A stretch of 64,000 nt of DNA, from positions 285,632 to 349,631 of the forward strand of contig NZ_JAECZC010000001.1 in the NCBI RefSeq assembly GCF_016056305.1. The letters run 5' to 3'. Every line of letters begins with the position of its first letter. Within the stretch, counting starts at the first letter, position 1. The translations under genes were made by a program, and so were the position numbers. The notes beneath the pieces were generated by a model. It saw nothing but the letters and a program-made list of their open reading frames with translations. It was not told the origin of the DNA and did not search any database. Shown one piece after another: positions 36,740 through 45,639 of this stretch. The stretch comes from Amazonocrinis nigriterrae CENA67. GTDB taxonomy: Bacteria > Cyanobacteriota > Cyanobacteriia > Cyanobacteriales > Nostocaceae.

Positions 36740-37129
36740 TCATTCACTCATGACAGAAGCGCAAGCTTGTGCTTCCTGCCAAAGTTTTTGTAACAAGAAC
36801 TCGGCGCGATCGCTCATACTGGTGGCAAACACACCCATAGCGTCTTCAGAACCATCTGATAGCCAAGAACCGCGCAGAGTGACTTCCATACACTCGCTAT
36901 CGCAAGCACAGAGGTCAATGATTTCACTGTCATCTCGTTTCACCTCAGCCTTGAGCAAATCTACCCCTGGTAAATCAACAGGCAGCAAAAAGGAAGCAGT
37001 GCTAGGTTCAACGCACAGACTTTGCCCGACACGCAGTGCGAAAATTACTCGCTGTGCCACCCAGTCTTCTAGTGGCTGAGTAAGACACTCTAAATAAAAG
37101 CTCTCTTCGGTGTAAGTTAATTTCAGCAT
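36740..37129 (-). CDS. Conserved cyanobacterial hypothetical protein
   Basis: 129 residues, soluble and acidic. Begins MLKLTYTEESFYLECLTQPLEDWVAQRVIFALRVGQ; central PSTASFLLPVDLPG and C-terminal FATSMSDRAEFLLQKLWQEA. I know no function. AGGA lies directly before the ATG. It is 16 bases downstream of the HNH gene on the same strand and probably co-transcribed. Its composition is like the host. Confidence 0.72.
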   Translation of the reverse strand: MLKLTYTEESFYLECLTQPLEDWVAQRVIFALRVGQSLCVEPSTASFLLPVDLPGVDLLKAEVKRDDSEIIDLCACDSECMEVTLRGSWLSDGSEDAMGVFATSMSDRAEFLLQKLWQEAQACASVMSE

Positions 37130-37145
37130 TCCTTATGCTCTCCTG

Positions 37146-37712
37146 TTATTCCAGGTTTGCTTGCACATCTATCCAGAACTCTGTAGCGCTGTTACGCCAA
37201 GCTTTACTAACGACAAAAGAAATCGTCGGATGGACTGGTGCTTTTGGCGTTTTCCGCAGTTGCATACCAGCTTCAAAGGGGATGCGATCGCCTTTAGGGG
37301 AGTTACATCTTTCACCAGCTGTGACTACGTTGTCTCCAGTGTGTGAACTGCCTTGAGAGCGCCCAATCACATGATCTAACGTGAGATGTTTGCCGCTACC
37401 GCAATATTGGCAACTGTGATGGTCTGGCCGCGACACTTCCCGCCAATTTACTGGCAGAACTTTCCACATCTGTTCACTAGAGGCGATTTTCAAGCGAATG
37501 TGTTTTGCCACATCAATGACCAAGCCAGGTGAATGAACTCGCCATCTGTTTTGCGTGGCGAAACTTAGCCCTTCAGCTTTGCTTGTTACTAACAGCACAA
37601 TTGCTCGCTTGATATTCACCCGACACAGTGGCAAGTAATTTTGAGAAAAAACCACCACAAATTGCTCTAACACTTGCATTGCGTTCGCGCAGCGCATCGA
37701 AGATGTTGTCAC
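37146..37712 (-). CDS. HNH endonuclease
   Basis: 188 residues. HNH region: HHSCQYCGSGKHLTLDHVIGRSQG and NVVTAGERCNSPKGDR (about 105-150). The N-terminal half (LEQFVVVFSQNYLPLCRVNIKRAIVLLV) is typical of a cyanobacterial family often annotated as HNH endonuclease. In the second zinc knuckle the usual CxxC is GERC, so one of four Cys ligands is missing. Start GTG at 37712 is supported by GGAG 7 bases upstream; the more family-like Met at 37679 has none. The N-terminal extension is encoded by a small dispersed repeat. Confidence 0.82.
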   Translation of the reverse strand: MTTSSMRCANAMQVLEQFVVVFSQNYLPLCRVNIKRAIVLLVTSKAEGLSFATQNRWRVHSPGLVIDVAKHIRLKIASSEQMWKVLPVNWREVSRPDHHSCQYCGSGKHLTLDHVIGRSQGSSHTGDNVVTAGERCNSPKGDRIPFEAGMQLRKTPKAPVHPTISFVVSKAWRNSATEFWIDVQANLE

Positions 37713-37721
37713 AGCTTCACT

Positions 37722-37766
37722 CCTTATAAAAAAACCCCCGCTTCTTGTTCATGTGAAGCGGGGGTT
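37722..37766 (-). terminator. Rho-independent terminator
   Basis: Minus strand: AACCCCCGCTTC, 9-10 base loop, GAAGCGGGGGTT then TTTTTT. Strong stem with T-run. It terminates transcription coming from the 37793-38041 side and insulates the HNH gene. Confidence 0.85.
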
Positions 37767-37792
37767 AGAAATTGACCGAAAAATTTCTGGTC

Positions 37793-38041
37793 TTATATCG
37801 GTACAGTATTGCTTCGTCTGTACCTCCCGCTTTCTAGATCTAGTTGTGGTTTTGCATTCAGCGCGCTAATGCCCAGATATCTAAAATCATAATTACCCTC
37901 TGTAATTTGGCGATGAATTTGGCTTCCATTGCCTATAAATAAATACTCCACTCCCACAGATGCTAATTCCCAACTGGCTCGCCAGTTAGTAGCACGCAAG
38001 GAAGTAGAGTTGGGGTAAAGAGATTTCACAGAAAATTTCAC
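37793..38041 (-). CDS. Possible small protein, divergent from the RHH regulator
   Basis: 82 residues, starts with GTG, no known domain (ELASVGVEYLFIGNGSQIH, then ALNAKPQLDLESGRYRR). In favour of a real gene: it is divergent from the RHH gene with a shared 71-base promoter region and ends 27 bases before a strong terminator of the right orientation. Against: weak ribosome binding site. Not a recognised family. Confidence 0.45.
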   Translation of the reverse strand: MKFSVKSLYPNSTSLRATNWRASWELASVGVEYLFIGNGSQIHRQITEGNYDFRYLGISALNAKPQLDLESGRYRRSNTVPI

Positions 38042-38062
38042 CTATTGAACATTCCTTTAAAC

Positions 38063-38083
38063 ATACTACACTTGTATTACTAT
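38063..38083. promoter_or_regulatory. ATACTACA site upstream of the RHH gene
   Basis: ATACTACA (38063-38070), then ATTACTAT (38076-38083), in the 71-base region between the divergent genes. The first octamer is identical to the iterons before the tRNA array. Role as operator is inference. Confidence 0.4.
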
Positions 38084-38112
38084 CCTGTCCATACCTTGAA
38101 GGAGAAAAAGTC

Positions 38113-38448
38113 ATGCATACGATCGCTCGCACCCCAACCACCGATATGGAAGTTACGAGCATTCGCTTGGAGCGGGAACTCAAAGATAAACTCAAAGACA
38201 TAGCTGGCAATCAAGGGTATCAAGCCCTGATTCGAGATATCCTCTGGAATTATGTCCAGCAAAAATCAGGTGAGTGGAAACCCCGATTTTCACGAGCCGA
38301 TATTCGAGCTAGTATAGCTGCCACAGCTTTGCAAGAAGAACGTTGTGTACTTACAGGTCAATTAATTCAAGCCCAACAACCCATGCTGCTAGGACTGACG
38401 AGGAATGGCGATATGGTTCCCTTAAGCGTCGAGAGTTTAGCTGGATAA
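38113..38448 (+). CDS. Ribbon-helix-helix (CopG-type) transcriptional regulator-like protein
   Basis: 111 residues. RHH core at about 14-50: MEVTSIRLERELKDKLKDIAG (strand plus helix) then GYQALIRDILWNYV (second helix). The C-terminal half (QEERCVLTGQLIQAQQPMLLGL) may bind a ligand or partner. RHH proteins dimerise and insert a beta-ribbon in the DNA major groove at short repeated sites. Good GAAGGAG site before the ATG. An ATACTACA octamer at 38063-38070 suggests self-regulation. Confidence 0.8.
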   Translation: MHTIARTPTTDMEVTSIRLERELKDKLKDIAGNQGYQALIRDILWNYVQQKSGEWKPRFSRADIRASIAATALQEERCVLTGQLIQAQQPMLLGLTRNGDMVPLSVESLAG

Positions 38449-38462
38449 CCTTTTGTTTTGCT

Positions 38463-38504
38463 GAATGCAGCTCAGTTACTCTGATTAGTGACTGGGCTGC
38501 ATTC
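38463..38504 (+). terminator. Hairpin after the RHH gene
   Basis: GAATGCAGC-TCAGT and ACT-GGGCTGCATTC form a long stem 14 bases after the stop codon; the following sequence is ATAATTTA, so the T-run is weak. Confidence 0.6.
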
Positions 38505-39210
38505 ATAATTTAGCTGCAAGTAAGTCCGCGTAAATAGTAAATATTTTACTCACCATAAAGTTATGTAGTGATATAACCAGATAAAAATCTGTTTTGACTG
38601 GTAGATATACTTGCTAAGATTGAGTTTTGATAACAGGGGGTGTAAAAGGACTTGACAGATAGAAACCATTGGCCTAGTAAGTAAATGATTCTAGAGAACA
38701 GGAGTTAGGCAATGACATGACAAATCCTTAGTGAAGAAGCTTGATCCGCTATTCAAGTTTTTTGTGTGATTCTGCTGTAACAGTATTTGACAGTTGATCA
38801 GAGTGATAGAAAGGTAGTTATTTTCATAAAATTTAAAGTTAATTTTTATACTTTTACAAAATTGGGATACAGTATTAGCACGGCTTTTTTTTTAAACTGG
38901 TTGCCTTAATTCCAGAATAATTACGGTTTATGTATAGTTACAGACAGGATATCCTAGGCAAAAGTTAAGAAATCAAGCCTGCACAAAACGCCCAAACATG
39001 AGTTGGTTAAAGCAGTGTAGTGTATTTTAAATATTTCCATACTTATGTAGAAATTGGTTTCATATACCAGTATCTTGTTCTTGGTCATCTGTATAGAAAA
39101 AGGTTACAACAGGTAAAACAAACAAAGTCCGAATAAAAAATTTGTAATTAAGCAAGTGGAGCAACACCACCAACAGTGAAGAATATGCCAAGAAATTGGG
39201 TACAACAACA
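38505..39210. other. AT-rich intergenic region
   Basis: About 700 bases before the GAF kinase. No ORF, RNA or repeat found that can be supported. Short ORFs on the minus strand near 39060-39311 overlap the kinase gene and lack any protein-like pattern. Confidence 0.5.
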
Positions 39211-41244
39211 ATGGGGTCATTATATAAGAGTGTGTCAGGAATGAAAAAGCATTTATCATTACCGCCACAGTGCCCGGATGACCTAGAGCGACTACAACCA
39301 TACCCAGTCAAGCTGATGCAGCATCAGGAACAAACAGGCCACGAGTTGGTACAAAAGATTAACCACATCATTGCCAATAATTCAGCCACGGCACTGATGC
39401 TGCAAGATATTGCCCAATTGTTGGGAGTTGCTTTCAAAGTAGACTGCTGCTGCTTAGTTACAGTTACAAATGAGGTGTCGGGCGAAGCGACTGCTGCCAA
39501 TTGGTGTTCTGAAGAGTATTTGGGGATGCCTCACTCAAATGAGATGTTATCTGACGTACCAGTAGTTCAATGCGCTGCTGAACCACTGACTATAGAAGAT
39601 ATTTCGACGATTCAAAATAGTTTAGTAGTTGGATGTCAATCCTTACCACTACCGATAAAAGCAGTTTTGGCGATTCCTGCGCGGTTTGGCGGTAAAAATA
39701 ACGGCGTGATTAGTTTGATCAAATTCCAAGCCCATGATTGGAGTGCGTCAGAAAAACAACTGCTCAAAGCGGTGGAGTCGTCTTGTGCGATCGCTTTTTC
39801 CCAAGTGGCACAAGTACAGCTAATTGCCAGTCAACAACAGTATTTGCATAAAACGAATCAACATCAAAGTTTGATCAAGCAATTGACTATACTGAGTCGT
39901 ACCAACCTGGAGTTGAATCAAATGCTCCAGTTAGCGATCGCTTCTACTGCCGAATCTTTACAGGCAGATCGGGGTTTGCTCATCCTCTTGAAATATACAG
40001 ATCCACTATTTAGGATTCAACCGAAAAAACAAATTCCCAAAGCTAAAGCTACTATTGTTGGGGAATGGAATCGGGATTCACAAATCGGAAGCACTAGTCA
40101 AGCAGACAGTTTGGAGCAGTCCTTCTTCCTTGGAGATTGCGGTTTATGCCAGCGTGTTTTCACTGACTCTGGAAAATCTGTAGTCATCAATGACTATACA
40201 GAGTTTCAGGATACATCAACAGTGAATCCATTGTTTGCTATTGAGGCATTGCCTGCGGTGCTGTTAATGCCATTAGAAAATCAAGGCAAAGTTTTAGGAT
40301 TCTTAGTACTACAGCAAGCAGTTCCTCGCAGTTGGCAAATAGCAGAATTAAATCTTGTGGAAATGGTCTGCGCTCAAGTCAGCAATGCCATTATTCAATC
40401 ACAGACTTTGCGACAAGTACAAACTGTAGTAGATGAGCGGACAGCGAAACTCAAAAGCAGTCTGGAACTCCAAGCCAAATTGCATGAGAGAACACGGCAA
40501 TATGTTGAGCAACTGCGGGAACTCAACGAACTCAAAGATGAGTTTATGAGCAACATGAGCGATCGCCTACGCTACCCGCTAACAAATATGCTGTTATCAA
40601 TCAAAAATTTACGTAGGCCAGGAATAACGCCAGAACGCCAGGCTCTATACCTAGATATCTTAGAAAAAGAATGTACCAAAGAGAAAAATTTAATCGATGA
40701 CTTGCTGAAACTTCAGAAGCTTGAATCTCAACAGGAAAGTCCACAGTTTGAAACAATTGATTTAAATACCAAAATTCAAGAGTTAGGAACATCCTTTGAG
40801 AAAAGGCTGGTAGATAAAGGATTAAGTGTAACGATAGATTTACCAGAAGAGCCGTTAAAATTACAAACTGAACTAGAGAGTTTTGACCGCATCTTACAAG
40901 AATTATTAAATAACGCTTACACTTATTCAGAGCGTGACACTACAGTTCACTTGCAAGCAACTCACCAAGTTGAGCAACTGGTGGATCAGGTTATGATTAA
41001 GGTGACTAACACAGGACGTGGCATCTCCGAAGAAGAGGCAACCTACATATTTGATAGGTTCCGTCGCGGTAGAGGAGGACGTTGGACGCCAGGGACTGGC
41101 TTGGGACTCGCTTTAGTCAAGTCCTTAGTACAGCATCTCAATGGGTCAATTTCCGTTGAGAGTATTCCCATCTCAAACTCTCAATTGAGCGAAATTTGCT
41201 TTACCCTCACGCTGCCTCAATTTTCTGACGAAAGCAAACCATAA
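39211..41244 (+). CDS. GAF-domain sensor histidine kinase-like protein lacking the phospho-acceptor His
   Basis: About 677 residues. Two GAF domains (about 55-205 and 220-400, e.g. AIASTAESLQADRGLLILL), a coiled coil (about 400-450), a HisKA-like segment and HATPase_c (NNAYTYSERD, NTGRGISEEE, GTGLGLALVKS). The H box is MSDRLRYPLTNM, where MSHELRTPLTNM is expected, so the phosphorylated His is Asp. ATP-binding motifs look intact. Thus it may phosphorylate another protein or act as a pseudokinase. Start uncertain (TTG 39196, ATG 39211 or 39241). The next gene begins directly at its stop codon. Confidence 0.85.
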   Translation: MGSLYKSVSGMKKHLSLPPQCPDDLERLQPYPVKLMQHQEQTGHELVQKINHIIANNSATALMLQDIAQLLGVAFKVDCCCLVTVTNEVSGEATAANWCSEEYLGMPHSNEMLSDVPVVQCAAEPLTIEDISTIQNSLVVGCQSLPLPIKAVLAIPARFGGKNNGVISLIKFQAHDWSASEKQLLKAVESSCAIAFSQVAQVQLIASQQQYLHKTNQHQSLIKQLTILSRTNLELNQMLQLAIASTAESLQADRGLLILLKYTDPLFRIQPKKQIPKAKATIVGEWNRDSQIGSTSQADSLEQSFFLGDCGLCQRVFTDSGKSVVINDYTEFQDTSTVNPLFAIEALPAVLLMPLENQGKVLGFLVLQQAVPRSWQIAELNLVEMVCAQVSNAIIQSQTLRQVQTVVDERTAKLKSSLELQAKLHERTRQYVEQLRELNELKDEFMSNMSDRLRYPLTNMLLSIKNLRRPGITPERQALYLDILEKECTKEKNLIDDLLKLQKLESQQESPQFETIDLNTKIQELGTSFEKRLVDKGLSVTIDLPEEPLKLQTELESFDRILQELLNNAYTYSERDTTVHLQATHQVEQLVDQVMIKVTNTGRGISEEEATYIFDRFRRGRGGRWTPGTGLGLALVKSLVQHLNGSISVESIPISNSQLSEICFTLTLPQFSDESKP

Positions 41245-41853
41245 TTGGCGAAAGTGACTGAACAACACAACACAACAGAGGATCTTGATCTCATCGCCGC
41301 TGATGAGGATGCAAGCCAAGAAGACAATTTTGCTGCTGATGCAGGTAATTTGCCATTTGTGGCAGTCCAAATTGAGAAAATAGCAGAGCGACAGCGGCAA
41401 ATTACTGCTAGGGTTCAAATTCCCCAACCTGTTGAACAAATCTGGAAGGTACTCACAGATTATGAAGCCTTACCTGAGTTCATACCCAACCTTGCCAAGA
41501 GTCGTCTGCTTGAGCATCCTAACGGTGGTATTCGGCTAGAACAAATAGGCTCTCAGCGCTTACTTAATTTCAACTTTTGTGCGCGTGTGGTTTTGGATTT
41601 GGTTGAATACTTCCCCAAACAAATAGATTTCCAGATGGTAGAGGGAGATTTTAAAGGCTTTTCTGGTAGTTGGTGTTTAGAGCCTTATTTCCTTGGTGAG
41701 CATGTAGGAACTAATCTCTGCTATACCATCCAAGTTTGGCCAAAGCTGACTATGCCAGTCACCATTATCGAACGCCGCCTCAGCAAAGATTTACAATTAA
41801 ATCTTTCAGCTATTCACCAGCGTGTAGAGCAGTTAGCGAAACAAGGTTTCTAG
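41245..41853 (+). CDS. SRPBCC/START-like cyclase-dehydrase family protein
   Basis: 202 residues. Acidic N-terminal ~45 residues then an SRPBCC domain (RQITARVQIPQPVEQIWKVLTDYEALPEFIPNLAKSRLLE ... PVTIIERRLSKDLQLNLSAIHQRVE). The fold has a hydrophobic cavity for lipids or pigments, and in cyanobacteria several paralogues exist whose ligands are unknown. It starts with TTG right after the stop of the GAF kinase (GTG at 41254 is an alternative), so it is translationally coupled and may be part of the same pathway. Confidence 0.82.
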   Translation: MAKVTEQHNTTEDLDLIAADEDASQEDNFAADAGNLPFVAVQIEKIAERQRQITARVQIPQPVEQIWKVLTDYEALPEFIPNLAKSRLLEHPNGGIRLEQIGSQRLLNFNFCARVVLDLVEYFPKQIDFQMVEGDFKGFSGSWCLEPYFLGEHVGTNLCYTIQVWPKLTMPVTIIERRLSKDLQLNLSAIHQRVEQLAKQGF

Positions 41854-41903
41854 TCACTAATAGCTATCTACTTTCGTTTCTTGAAGACTACTAACCTCAA
41901 ATC

Positions 41904-41938
41904 AAAAAAACTGAAGACTCTTTGTTCTTCAGTTTTTT
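41904..41938. terminator. Bidirectional terminator
   Basis: AAAAAAACTGAAGA, short loop, TTCTTCAGTTTTTT: 10-bp stem with A-run before and T-run after. It ends the SRPBCC operon on the plus strand and tRNA-Glu on the minus strand. Confidence 0.88.
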
Positions 41939-41962
41939 GTCTAGCTTTTGCCTTCCTTAAAG

Positions 41963-42035
41963 TACCCCCAGGGGAATTCGAATCCCCGTCGCCTCCGTGA
42001 AAGGGAGGTGTCCTAGGCCTCTAGACGATGGGGGC
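41963..42035 (-). tRNA. tRNA-Glu(UUC), canonical
   Basis: Acceptor GCCCCCA/TGGGGGT, D-arm with AGAGGCCTAGG, anticodon stem CCTCC/GGAGG with loop CTTTCAC, T-loop TTCGAAT, discriminator A; CCA not encoded. In cyanobacteria this tRNA also supplies glutamate for chlorophyll precursors. Clearly the housekeeping copy next to the divergent copies of the array. Confidence 0.95.
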
Positions 42036-42366
42036 ATCAGACTCAGACCTTATTAACAATAACTAATTTCCCTATGGATGTCAACAGCCTTTGCGAAAAA
42101 AATTTTGGTGACATTAAACTGGGTGTCAGAGAAGAGAACAGGGGGAGCAAGGAAAGCAGTGTGTTGCGGTGATTACAGCACTGCGGGAGGGTTAACCCGA
42201 CTTAGGAGACTGGCGTTAGCCCAAGCGTTGCGCGAGTATTGGAGCGTCTTTGAAGGAAAAGGTAGGCAGGCTTCCACGGCAGTCTGCTCAAGTCGGGAAA
42301 CCACGCGCGACCGCCTCGTTAGTGCTGCGAAGATCGCGAGTCTTCTTTCAATGGAAGCAAGTAGGT
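42036..42366. repeat. Repeat-rich non-coding patch
   Basis: 330 GC-rich bases. Sequences like GCCCAAGCGTTGCGCGAG, CTTCCACGGCAGTC and AAGTCGGGAAACCACG are pieces of repeats common between genes of Nostocales. Short ORFs on both strands here (e.g. 42078-42368) look like translations of repeats, not proteins. No defined end pairs were found. Confidence 0.5.
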
Positions 42367-42591
42367 AGGACTTACGCATGGGAAACGAAAAATTAAGGGT
42401 TTGGGCGCTTGCATCGGGCATGGGGGAGCCACTGCGTTGGGGAGACACTGCATTGCGCGGGTTAAGAGCGTTGAAGCAAGTATCGTCGGCTTTGCCGACT
42501 TGAAGCAAGTGGCGTCATGGGGCAGGAAAAAATCTTCAATGCCCTGTGCCCTATTCCCGACCTCAACAAACAACCTAGCTGCGTAAGTCCT
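42367..42591. mobile_element. MITE-like element, family A
   Basis: 225 bp bounded by perfect 12-bp inverted repeats AGGACTTACGCA (42367-42378) and TGCGTAAGTCCT (42580-42591). No coding capacity. The ends match elements at 476-783 and 46531-46621. Confidence 0.7.
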
Positions 42592-43030
42592 GAATGAACT
42601 ATTTGATTTTTTACGCCGAAATGATTTTAATCACAGCCTCTTCACTTTGGCACTTGTAAACCAACAAGATATATAATGGCTTTTTATTTTCAGAAGTTCT
42701 GTAAAAACTCACCCTAACATTGAGGTTATAAATAAGGGATTTCCACTAGCAAGTTATAAATATTTTTGACTATATTTGTGGATAGTTGCGAAGTTAAATA
42801 TACTTTTCTATTTTTAGGTTGGTACTAAGTATTTCCAAAACATTCTCAATTTATAGCCAAAAAATACGAATTTTTTGCTCTATAGCTCACAAAAAAAGTA
42901 AGATAAATCACTACGTATGAAAAAAAGCTTGAATTTAGCAAAAGATAAGAATATGATATTGTACCCTATAAGGGTAATATTTACACTTCTTTACAAAAGA
43001 TTTTGAAATACATCGCTCAAAATCTCAAAC
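42592..43030. other. AT-rich intergenic region
   Basis: About 440 bases before the antiporter gene; AT-rich, no ORF, RNA or repeat that I can support. Confidence 0.5.
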
Positions 43031-44950
43031 ATGGAAGCATCTTTTGAAATCACCCTACAGATGGTGAGCGCTGTTTTTGCAGGGATTAGTGCCCAAGTAC
43101 TCGCTGCATACTTGCGTGTACCTAGCATTGTCTTGCTACTGCTATTAGGTATTGTGCTTGGCTCTGATGGTATCGGTTTATTACACCCCCATTTGCTAGG
43201 TACAGGGCTGGAAGTGATTGTTTCCCTAGCGACGGCAATAATTCTATTTGAAGGCGGACTTAACCTGAATCTACGAGAATTGGACAGAGTTTCAGTTAGC
43301 TTACAATTACTTGTCACCCTAGGAACGCTAGTCACACTGCTTGGCGGTAGCATGGCAGCTCACTGGCTGGGCGAATTTCCTTGGAATATAGCTTTTCTAT
43401 ACGCTTCTATAGTTGTGGTCACAGGGCCAACCGTCGTTGGCCCTTTGCTTAGACAAATCAATGTAGATCGACAAGTCGCAACACTTTTAGAAGGGGAAGG
43501 GGTTTTAATCGACCCAGTGGGAGCTATTCTCGCTTTCGTTGTCCTTGACACAATTGTCAACGGTGATGCTGATCCAATCAACGCCATTATTGGGTTACTC
43601 ATACGTCTGGGGATTGGTGGGGCAATTGGTGCATTTGGCGGCTACTTGATGAGCTTTATTTTCAAACGTGCCAATTTTCTTTCTTTCGAGCTGAAAAACT
43701 TAGTGGTGCTGGCCATACTTTGGGGTCTGTTTTGTTGGGCACAGATGATTCGCAGCGAATCGGGAGTGATGACAACAGTAGTTGCAGGAGCTGTATTTGC
43801 CAATTCTTCAGTTCCAGAAGAACGGCTTTTGCGTAGTTTCAAAGGTCAGCTAACAATTCTCAGCGTATCAGTACTATTTATCTTGCTAGCGGCTGACCTA
43901 TCAATTGCTAGTGTGTTTGCTTTGGGTTGGGGTAGTTTATTTACTGTTTTGGTACTGATGTTCGTTGTCCGTCCAATTAACATCCTCTTGTGTACCTGGA
44001 ACAGTGACCTCAACTGGCGACAAAAACTGTTTTTAAGCTGGGTTGCTCCTAGGGGAATCGTTTCTGCTTCTGTTGCTTCTTTATTCGCAATTTTGCTCAC
44101 AAAGCGAGGCATCAATGGTGGTGATTCCATTAAAGCCCTGGTCTTTTTGACAATTATCATGACAGTTGTCTGTCAAGGGTTAACAGCTGGTTGGGTTGCT
44201 AGGTTTCTGCAAATCACCTCTAAACAAGCAACTGGTGCTGTAATTGTTGGTTGTAATCCCTTGAGTCTTTTGATTGCCCGATTTTTTCAAGAACGGGGAG
44301 AAAATGTGGTAATGATTGATACTGACCCAGAATGTTTTTCCCAGGCCGAAGCACAAAATCTGCGCGTGATTTCTAGCAGTGCCCTTGATGCTGCCGTTTT
44401 GGAAGAAGCAGGACTTGCTTCTATGGGCACTTTTCTGGCTATGACGAGTAATGGAGAGGTGAATTTTGTCTTAGCTCAAAGAGCTGCTGAGGAATTTAAG
44501 CCGCCGCGTGTGTTAGCGGTTTTTCCCCGCGACCCACAAGCAACTGCAAGTTCAAATAGCAAAGTTAACCAAGCTTTTGCCACAGATTTACCAATCAAGA
44601 CTTGGAACGAGTATCTCAATGATGGGCGCGTGAAGTTAGGTACAATCACGCTGGATGAAACGGAATTTGCCAATCAACTAGAGCGTATACAGGAAAAGAT
44701 TCGGACAGGGGTGTTAGTACCTTTGTTAGTAGAACGAGAAGGACGCCTACAAATAATGTCGGCAAACCAAGAGTGGGAAGTAGGCGATCGCATTATTTAC
44801 TTGTTGTATGATCCCAGACCTAACCTTTTAAAACGATTATCTGGCGTTAGTCAGTCTACTCCCCTGTCTCTAGAAAAGTTACCGGAGTTAGAAGAAGTCC
44901 CTCTGGCTAAGTTGGCTCAACTTTCTACTAGTGATGCTCCCGGTACCTGA
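43031..44950 (+). CDS. CPA1-type cation/proton antiporter with TrkA-N domain
   Basis: 639 residues. About 12 membrane helices (residues ~10-400) with the CPA1 ion-site region VVTGPTVVGPLLRQ and the following EGEGVLIDPVGAILAF, then a cytoplasmic Rossmann TrkA-N (RCK) domain (about 410-530: GAVIVGCNPLSLLIARFFQERGENVVMIDTD) and a small TrkA-C-like end (about 555-610). Exchanges Na+ or K+ for H+, controlled by nucleotide binding to the RCK part. Single gene with repeats at both sides. Complete and intact. Confidence 0.92.
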   Translation: MEASFEITLQMVSAVFAGISAQVLAAYLRVPSIVLLLLLGIVLGSDGIGLLHPHLLGTGLEVIVSLATAIILFEGGLNLNLRELDRVSVSLQLLVTLGTLVTLLGGSMAAHWLGEFPWNIAFLYASIVVVTGPTVVGPLLRQINVDRQVATLLEGEGVLIDPVGAILAFVVLDTIVNGDADPINAIIGLLIRLGIGGAIGAFGGYLMSFIFKRANFLSFELKNLVVLAILWGLFCWAQMIRSESGVMTTVVAGAVFANSSVPEERLLRSFKGQLTILSVSVLFILLAADLSIASVFALGWGSLFTVLVLMFVVRPINILLCTWNSDLNWRQKLFLSWVAPRGIVSASVASLFAILLTKRGINGGDSIKALVFLTIIMTVVCQGLTAGWVARFLQITSKQATGAVIVGCNPLSLLIARFFQERGENVVMIDTDPECFSQAEAQNLRVISSSALDAAVLEEAGLASMGTFLAMTSNGEVNFVLAQRAAEEFKPPRVLAVFPRDPQATASSNSKVNQAFATDLPIKTWNEYLNDGRVKLGTITLDETEFANQLERIQEKIRTGVLVPLLVEREGRLQIMSANQEWEVGDRIIYLLYDPRPNLLKRLSGVSQSTPLSLEKLPELEEVPLAKLAQLSTSDAPGT

Positions 44951-45033
44951 GAAGGGGAGATGGGGGAGATGAGGGAGATAATTCTTGACTCCTGTCTCCC
45001 AGCAACTAACAACTGACAACTGACAACTGACAA
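44951..45033. repeat. Heptamer repeats GACAACT / GGGGAGAT
   Basis: GGGGAGATG then CAACTGA repeated three to four times in the 83-base gap between two convergent genes. Confidence 0.8.
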
Positions 45034-45639
45034 CTAACTCAGTGCTTTCTCTTGATACATTTGTTTTTCCTGCCAGAGTAATGCTGATAAATGCACTAGG
45101 GCCAAAGTTATGGCAGCAATGGAAATTATGTAGCTGTGTATGGTGTATAGGTGTTGAATGGTTACACTGTTGATTGCTCCACCCCCTGTGAGGATGTTTC
45201 GCAGTTGGGAACCTAATAGAGGAATGGCTTCGATGTTTCCTAACTCAATGCTAAAACGCCAGTATCCTTCTTGATCCCAGGTTAAAATCATTGATGTCCA
45301 ATCTAAGGCGATCGCACTTAGGGTAAACAAAATCCCGCTTACCCAAGCAATTAGCCAACTGTTGCAAAATTGCCTGCTTAAAAACATCACCACAATCTGA
45401 ATCAGGGCGATCGCAATCACTGCATTAGCAGCAACATCATGCGCTCTGTGGAACAGCCAGCCGTATGCCACTTCTGTATCAATTCTTCGCAATGATTCAT
45501 AAGCGCCGCCTGCTGTGGGTTCGTAGTAAAAAGACAGCAAAACTCCGCAAGAAACGTAAATTAAGGACAATGTAAGAATTACGACTGAGAGTACAGTCGC
45601 TAGTCGCCGCAAAATCCTGTCGAACTCGGTGCTTTGCAT
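45034..45639 (-). CDS. Cytochrome b/b6-like membrane protein
   Basis: 201 residues with four predicted helices. It resembles the N-terminal part of cytochrome b6: a WLFHRAHDVAANAVIAIALIQIVVMFL helix (two His about 64 and 67) and an QHLYTIHSYIISIAAITLALVHLSALLW helix (several His near 170-190), which would supply bis-His haem ligands. It is not PetB, which is longer in conserved loops and normally followed by petD. Probably a b-type cytochrome of unknown electron partners. Confidence 0.75.
   Translation of the reverse strand: MQSTEFDRILRRLATVLSVVILTLSLIYVSCGVLLSFYYEPTAGGAYESLRRIDTEVAYGWLFHRAHDVAANAVIAIALIQIVVMFLSRQFCNSWLIAWVSGILFTLSAIALDWTSMILTWDQEGYWRFSIELGNIEAIPLLGSQLRNILTGGGAINSVTIQHLYTIHSYIISIAAITLALVHLSALLWQEKQMYQEKALS

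Noticed and set aside
39060..39311. Minus-strand ORFs of 65-83 codons upstream of and overlapping the GAF kinase
   Set aside because: They overlap the kinase start, have no ribosome binding site and their composition looks random.
42078..42573. ORFs of 60-111 codons on both strands
   Set aside because: They cross repeat fragments and a MITE, have skewed composition and overlap one another; no family pattern.
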